From the NCBI GenBank assembly GCA_963519305.1, contig CAUQMS010000015.1, positions 1 through 64,000 on the forward strand: DNA of 64,000 bases, read 5' to 3'. Made by a program: the position numbers and the translations under genes. Every line of letters begins with the position of its first letter. Within the stretch, counting starts at the first letter, position 1. Source of the DNA: Ewingella sp963519305. GTDB taxonomy: Bacteria > Pseudomonadota > Gammaproteobacteria > Enterobacterales > Enterobacteriaceae. Positions 58,882 through 64,000 of this stretch are shown in pieces. The notes beneath the pieces are model-generated. The model was not told the DNA's origin and made no database searches. It was given only the letters and a program-made list of their open reading frames with translations.

Positions 58882-60047
58882 TATTTCCCCTCCACTGCCG
58901 CGACGACTTGTTGAGCCGCATTGGTCAGGCTGGTCGCTGCAATGATGTTCAAACCGCTGTCTGCCAGTTTTTTGGCACCCAGCTCGGCATTGTTACCTTC
59001 AAGACGCACCACTACTGGTACGTTGACGCCCACTTCTGCCACTGCGCCGATGATACCGTCAGCAATCAGGTCGCAGCGTACGATGCCGCCAAAGATGTTA
59101 ACGAAAACCGCTTTCACTTTTTCATCAGACAAAATGATTTTGAACGCTTCGGTCACGCGTTCTTTGGTTGCACCGCCGCCAACGTCGAGGAAGTTAGCCG
59201 GTTCACCGCCGTGCAGTTTGACGATGTCCATGGTGCCCATCGCCAGACCCGCGCCGTTCACCATGCAACCGATGTTGCCGTCGAGTGCCACGTAGTTCAG
59301 TTCCCACTGCGCAGCCTGAGATTCACGGGCATCTTCCTGGCTGTGATCGCGCATTTCGCGCAGTTCTGGCTGACGGAACAGAGCGTTGCCGTCGGCACCC
59401 AGTTTGCCGTCAAGGCAAATCAGGTCACCGGCTGTTGTCACTACCAGCGGGTTAATTTCGATCATCGCCAGGTCGCGCTCAAGGAAAATAGCGGCCAGAC
59501 CCATGAAGATTTTGGTGAACTGCTGAACCTGCTTACCGGTCAGACCCAGTTTGAAAGCCAGTTCGCGGCCCTGATAAGGCTGAGGACCCGTCAGGGGATC
59601 CAGTGCTACTTTGTGGATCAGATGCGGGGTTTCTTCCGCCACCGTTTCAATTTCCACGCCGCCTTCGGTAGACGCCATGAACACAACGCGGCGCGAGCTA
59701 CGGTCTACCACAGCGCCGAGATACAGTTCTTTGTCGATGTCAGTCGCTGCTTCAACCAGGATCTGGTTTACCGGCTGGCCATGCGCATCTGTCTGGTAAG
59801 TAACCAGACGCTTGCCCAACCAGTTTTCAGCAAAAGCACGGATCTCTTCTTTGCTTTTAACCACTTTCACGCCGCCCGCTTTACCGCGGCCACCGGCATG
59901 GACCTGACATTTTACTACCCACGGACCCGCACCGATTTTCGATGCTGCTTCTTCCGCTTCACGCGGGGTGGAACAGGCAAAACCTGTTGGCGCTGGCAGG
60001 CCATAGCGCAGGAACAGCTGTTTCGCCTGATACTCGTGTAAATTCAT
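58881..60047 (-). CDS. sucC: Succinate-CoA ligase beta subunit SucC
   Basis: ATP-grasp subunit of 388 residues, as in E. coli. MNLHEYQAKQLF opens the chain, KCQVHAGGRGKAGGVK is the nucleotide lysine/glycine loop, and FLDVGGGA the second domain motif. It follows sucB by 89 bp. Confidence 0.98.
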   Translation of the reverse strand: MNLHEYQAKQLFLRYGLPAPTGFACSTPREAEEAASKIGAGPWVVKCQVHAGGRGKAGGVKVVKSKEEIRAFAENWLGKRLVTYQTDAHGQPVNQILVEAATDIDKELYLGAVVDRSSRRVVFMASTEGGVEIETVAEETPHLIHKVALDPLTGPQPYQGRELAFKLGLTGKQVQQFTKIFMGLAAIFLERDLAMIEINPLVVTTAGDLICLDGKLGADGNALFRQPELREMRDHSQEDARESQAAQWELNYVALDGNIGCMVNGAGLAMGTMDIVKLHGGEPANFLDVGGGATKERVTEAFKIILSDEKVKAVFVNIFGGIVRCDLIADGIIGAVAEVGVNVPVVVRLEGNNAELGAKKLADSGLNIIAATSLTNAAQQVVAAVEGK

Positions 60048-60136
60048 GATGTTCTATCCATTCTTAGTAGGAAGGCATATCAGGGCACGGCGAACCGTGC
60101 CTCAGATTTTAACGATCTCTTTTGCTCGGGCCGGGA

Positions 60137-61369
60137 CTAGACGTCCAGCAGCAGACGAGCCGGATCTTCCAGCATTTCTTTGATGGTCACCAGGAAGCCC
60201 ACAGACTCACGGCCGTCAACCAGGCGGTGGTCATAAGAGAGTGCCAGATACATCATCGGCAGGATAACAACCTGGCCGTTCACTGCCATCGGACGATCTT
60301 TGATGGCGTGCATGCCCAGGATCGCACTCTGTGGCGGGTTGATGATTGGCGTGGACATCAGCGAGCCAAATACGCCGCCGTTGGTCACGGTAAAGTTACC
60401 GCCGGTCAGCTCTTCAACTTTCAGCTTGCCGTCACGGCCTTTCACTGCCAGCTCTTTAATGTTCTTCTCGATGTCGGCCATGCCCAAGGTATCTACATCG
60501 CGCAGTACCGGCGTAACCAGACCGCGTGGAGTAGAAACCGCGATGCTGACGTCGAAGTAGTTGTGATACACCACATCTTCGCCATCGATAGAGGCGTTCA
60601 CTTCCGGATAACGCTTCAGCGCTTCCACAACGGCTTTCAGATAGAAAGACATAAAGCCCAGACGTACGCCGTGACGTTTTTCGAACGCATCACCGTACTG
60701 CTTACGCATGTCCATGATTGGCTTCATGTTGATTTCGTTGAATGTCGTCAGCATGGCAGTACTATTTTTCGCTTCCAGCAGGCGCTCGGCCACGCGTTTG
60801 CGCAAACGGGTCATTGGAACGCGTTTTTCACTGCGCGCGCCAATAGCCGGGGCAGCAGCGGGAGCCGCTTTAGCTGGTGCCGCGTCCGCCGCAGGCTTGG
60901 CATCTTTGCCCGATTTGGCAATATGCGCTTCGATATCTTCGCGGGTCAGACGACCACCCACACCGCTGCCTTTAATGGCGCTGGCGTCGAGAGAGTGTTC
61001 AGCGATCAGACGGCGAATCGCCGGGCTGAGGGCATCACTGCTCTCTTCTTCCAGTGCCGCTGTGTGGCGCTGAGAAGGGGTAGACTCTTTATCGGAGTTC
61101 TTTTCCTGACTTGGCTTGCCGGTGCTGTTGCCCGGGCGCAGACGTGCCAGAATTTGGCGTGAAATAACGGTCGCGCCTTCATCTTCCAGAATGCTGTCCA
61201 GAATACCAGCTTCGCTTGCCGGCACTTCCAACACCACTTTGTCTGTTTCGATCTCAACCAGCACTTCATCGCGCTCTACACTGTCGCCAGGCTTTTTGTG
61301 CCAGGTGGCAACCGTCGCATCCGCAACGGATTCAGGAAGGTCAGGGACCAAAATATCTACGCTACTCAT
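60137..61369 (-). CDS. sucB: Dihydrolipoyl succinyltransferase SucB (E2 of 2-oxoglutarate dehydrogenase)
   Basis: SucB forms the 24-mer core that passes succinyl from lipoate to CoA. The protein has 410 residues: lipoyl domain with K44 in EIETDKVVLEVP, Ala/Pro linkers, E3-binding domain (SPAIRRLIAEHSLDASAIKG) and catalytic domain ending in DHRLVDGRES with the catalytic His. Start 61369 (MSSVDILVPD) has AAGGA 6 nt upstream. Confidence 0.98.
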   Translation of the reverse strand: MSSVDILVPDLPESVADATVATWHKKPGDSVERDEVLVEIETDKVVLEVPASEAGILDSILEDEGATVISRQILARLRPGNSTGKPSQEKNSDKESTPSQRHTAALEEESSDALSPAIRRLIAEHSLDASAIKGSGVGGRLTREDIEAHIAKSGKDAKPAADAAPAKAAPAAAPAIGARSEKRVPMTRLRKRVAERLLEAKNSTAMLTTFNEINMKPIMDMRKQYGDAFEKRHGVRLGFMSFYLKAVVEALKRYPEVNASIDGEDVVYHNYFDVSIAVSTPRGLVTPVLRDVDTLGMADIEKNIKELAVKGRDGKLKVEELTGGNFTVTNGGVFGSLMSTPIINPPQSAILGMHAIKDRPMAVNGQVVILPMMYLALSYDHRLVDGRESVGFLVTIKEMLEDPARLLLDV

Positions 61370-61390
61370 TCTCAATCCTTCTTAAAATCG

Positions 61391-64000
61391 TTAATTAACG
61401 TTCAACGCATCATTAACCAGATCTTGCTGCTGCTTCTGGTGAACAGACATATAGCCCACTGCCGGAGAGGCAGACGCCGGACGTCCTGCGTAACGTAAAG
61501 AAGCCCCGAAAGGAATCACTTCACGGAAATTGTGTTGGCTGCAGTACCAGGCACCCTGGTTCAGCGGCTCTTCCTGACACCAGACGAAATCATGAACGTG
61601 TGAGAATTTCTCAAGCACTTCCTGAATGGCCTTGTGCGGGAACGGATACAACTGTTCGATACGAACGATAGCCACATCAGTCTGCTCGTTTTTGCGACGT
61701 TGCTCCAGCAGGTCATAATAGACTTTGCCTGAACACATCACGACGCGCTTAACCTGTTTAGGATCCAGTTCGTCCACTTCACCAATCGCTGGCAGGAAGC
61801 TGCCGTTGGCCAGTTCGTCCAGCGTAGAAACCGCTAACGGATGACGCAACAGAGACTTCGGTGACATCACAATCAGCGGACGGCGCATACCGCGCAGCGC
61901 CTGACGACGGATCATGTGGTACACCTGCGCCGGGGTAGACGGGATACACACCTGCATATTCTGCTCAGCGCAGAGTTGCAGATAACGCTCCAGACGTGCG
62001 GAGGAGTGCTCCGGACCCTGCCCTTCATAACCGTGTGGAAGCAGCATCACCAGACCACACATGCGGCCCCATTTTTGCTCGCCGGAACTGATGAATTGGT
62101 CGATAACCACCTGAGCGCCGTTGGCGAAGTCACCAAACTGCGCTTCCCAGATGGTCAGGGTGCGCGGTTCAGCGGTGGCATAACCGTATTCGAACGCCAG
62201 CACGGCCTCTTCGGACAACACGGAGTCCCAGACATTGAACATGCCCTGACTGTTGTGAATGTTCGACAGCGGTACATAGACTGAACCATTTTTCTGGTTG
62301 TGAACAACCGCATGACGGTGGAAGAAAGTCCCGCGCCCCATATCCTCACCGGACAGACGAATTGGAATACCTTCATCTACCAGCGTGGCGTAGGCCAGGT
62401 TTTCAGCGCCGCCCCAGTCAAACTTCTTGTTGCCTTCGGCCATTTCGTTACGGTCAGCGTAAATCTTAGCCACGCGGGCCTGCATTTCAATGGCTTCGGG
62501 TACGTGGCTTACGCGACGTGCCAGTTCCTGCAAACGCTTCGGTTCGACCTTGTTCGGATACTCTTCATCCCATTCGTGATTCAGGTACGGCGACCAGGTG
62601 AAGGTATGCATGTCGTTTGGACGCCATTCATCCACCACGCAATCACCGGCATCGAGCGCATCACGATACAGGTTGACCATCTCAGTGGCATCTTCCGCAC
62701 TCGCCACATTCTGTTCATTCAGAATATCGGCATAGAGTTTGCGCGGAGTCGGATGCTTTTTGATTTTCTGGTACATCAGCGGTTGGGTTGCACTTGGCTC
62801 ATCGGCCTCGTTATGGCCGTGGCGGCGGTAACAGACCAGATCGATCATCACATCACGTTTGAAGGTGTTGCGGAAATCCAACGCCAGACGCGTAACGAAA
62901 GCCACCGCTTCCGGGTCATCCGCATTGACGTGGAAAATCGGCGCCTGCACCATTTTCGCGATGTCAGTACAGTACTCGGTTGAACGCGCATCTTTCGGGT
63001 TCGAGGTGGTGAAGCCGACCTGGTTATTGATGACGATACGCACGGTACCGCCCACTTCATAACCCCGCGCCAGCGACATATTCAGGGTTTCCTGAACCAC
63101 GCCCTGTCCGGTGATCGCCGCATCACCATGAATAGTGATTGGCAACACCATGTTGCTGCGCGCTTCATCCAGACGGTCACGACGGGCGCGAACAGAACCA
63201 ATAACGACCGGGCTTACGATCTCAAGGTGCGACGGGTTAAACGCCAGCGCCAGGTGAACCATACCGCCTTCGGTTTCCACATCAGACGAGTAGCCCATGT
63301 GGTATTTCACGTCACCGGTACCCAGATGTTCTTTATGCTTGCCGGAGAACTCGTCGAACAGGTCCTGCGGTTTCTTACCCAATACGTTGATCAGCACGTT
63401 TAAACGCCCGCGGTGCGCCATACCCAGCACCACTTCACGCGTCCCGTTTTTACCGGCGTGACGGATCATATCTTTGAGCATAGGGACCAGCGCATCGCCA
63501 CCTTCCAGTGAGAAGCGTTTGGCACCCGGGAATTTCGCGCCGAGATAACGTTCCAGACCTTCTGCTGCGGTCAGCTCTTTCAGGAACGTTTTCTTCTCGG
63601 TATCAGTGAAATTGGCACGCCCCGCTACGGATTCGATACGCTGTTGGATCCAGCGTTTTTCATCGGTATTGGTGATGTGCATATACTCTGCACCGATTGA
63701 ACCGCAATAGGTTTGCTTCAGTGCTTTATACAGCTCGCCGAGCTGCATGGTCTCTTTGCCAATGGCAAAAGAACCCACATTGAAGGTTTCCTGGAAATCA
63801 GCTTCAGTCAGATGGTGGAATGCAGGATCCAAATCCGCCACGTCGTCTTGTTTCCACAAGCCGAGCGGATCGAGATTCGCGTTCTGATGGCCGCGGAAGC
63901 GGAAGGCATTGATAAGCTGCAATACCTTGACTTGCTTGGCATCCGTTTGTGGATCGCTGATAGCGGAGTTATACCGTGATGCGTCTTTCGCCAGACGGCG
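61391..64000 (-). CDS. sucA: 2-oxoglutarate dehydrogenase E1 SucA (N-terminus outside window)
   Basis: SucA decarboxylates 2-oxoglutarate with thiamine diphosphate and succinylates SucB lipoate. The frame is open through the right edge of the window at 64000, giving 869 residues, so about 66 N-terminal residues are missing against the 935 of E. coli. VLGMAHRGRLNVL, GDAAITGQGVVQE and the ThDP segment NNQVGFTT are present. An internal ATG at 63922 is not the real start because the conserved RRLAKDASRY continues upstream of it. Confidence 0.97.
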   Translation of the reverse strand, partial: RRLAKDASRYNSAISDPQTDAKQVKVLQLINAFRFRGHQNANLDPLGLWKQDDVADLDPAFHHLTEADFQETFNVGSFAIGKETMQLGELYKALKQTYCGSIGAEYMHITNTDEKRWIQQRIESVAGRANFTDTEKKTFLKELTAAEGLERYLGAKFPGAKRFSLEGGDALVPMLKDMIRHAGKNGTREVVLGMAHRGRLNVLINVLGKKPQDLFDEFSGKHKEHLGTGDVKYHMGYSSDVETEGGMVHLALAFNPSHLEIVSPVVIGSVRARRDRLDEARSNMVLPITIHGDAAITGQGVVQETLNMSLARGYEVGGTVRIVINNQVGFTTSNPKDARSTEYCTDIAKMVQAPIFHVNADDPEAVAFVTRLALDFRNTFKRDVMIDLVCYRRHGHNEADEPSATQPLMYQKIKKHPTPRKLYADILNEQNVASAEDATEMVNLYRDALDAGDCVVDEWRPNDMHTFTWSPYLNHEWDEEYPNKVEPKRLQELARRVSHVPEAIEMQARVAKIYADRNEMAEGNKKFDWGGAENLAYATLVDEGIPIRLSGEDMGRGTFFHRHAVVHNQKNGSVYVPLSNIHNSQGMFNVWDSVLSEEAVLAFEYGYATAEPRTLTIWEAQFGDFANGAQVVIDQFISSGEQKWGRMCGLVMLLPHGYEGQGPEHSSARLERYLQLCAEQNMQVCIPSTPAQVYHMIRRQALRGMRRPLIVMSPKSLLRHPLAVSTLDELANGSFLPAIGEVDELDPKQVKRVVMCSGKVYYDLLEQRRKNEQTDVAIVRIEQLYPFPHKAIQEVLEKFSHVHDFVWCQEEPLNQGAWYCSQHNFREVIPFGASLRYAGRPASASPAVGYMSVHQKQQQDLVNDALNVN

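Noticed and set aside
58908..61162. Long antisense frames (377 and 346 codons) over sucC and sucB
   Set aside because: Mirror frames of highly codon-biased genes; no independent support.

Overview
The window is chromosomal DNA from a member of the Enterobacterales. Gene order follows the bio-uvrB-moa / mod-gal / aroG-nadA / tol-pal / cyd / suc segment of Escherichia coli, read in reverse. Proteins are close to, but not identical with, the E. coli ones. Yersiniaceae-type intergenic palindromes and several lineage-specific insertions suggest Rahnella, Serratia, Ewingella or a relative. That placement is inference from gene content, not from a search.

Layout: 1-200 holds a 45-bp tandem repeat. 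254-5543 carries ybhL, the molybdopterin operon moaABCDE behind a Moco riboswitch, yvcK and a VF530-family gene. 5627-8612 is uvrB with an SOS promoter and a long non-coding region with DnaA boxes. 8613-9323 is an orphan UrtE-like ATPase. 9313-14496 is the biotin cluster bioBFCD/bioA around a BirA operator. 14490-20076 is accessory: a LysR regulator, a YbdL-like aminotransferase, an amino-acid binding protein, CurA, a DJ-1 family protein and YbhB. 20169-25426 is ybhC, a chemoreceptor with a sigma-28 promoter, pgl and ybhA. 25489-31140 is the molybdate system modABC, acrZ, modE, modF. 31384-35671 is galETKM with three gal operators. 35854-40331 is psiF, gpmA, an MFS transporter, aroG and ybgS. 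40476-45259 is an EvgAS/BvgAS-like phosphorelay and zitB. 45330-47170 is pnuC and nadA with a NadR box. 47423-48132 is a four-gene tRNA-Lys array. 48315-54551 is the Tol-Pal operon and ybgE-cydX. 54579-57301 is cydAB. 58009-64000 is sucABCD, with sucA cut by the window edge.

The regulatory sites link the modules. ModE-type palindromes of the same geometry lie before both modA and moaA, tying molybdate uptake to cofactor synthesis. NadR, BirA, LexA, FliA, Fur and GalR-type sites lie where their known regulons predict. The least routine signals are the tRNA-Lys array with 19-nt tRNA 3'-end copies, the RBS-sequestering palindrome of modF, the hairpin-filled modA-modB gap, the degenerate orphan UrtE and the inserted two-component system.
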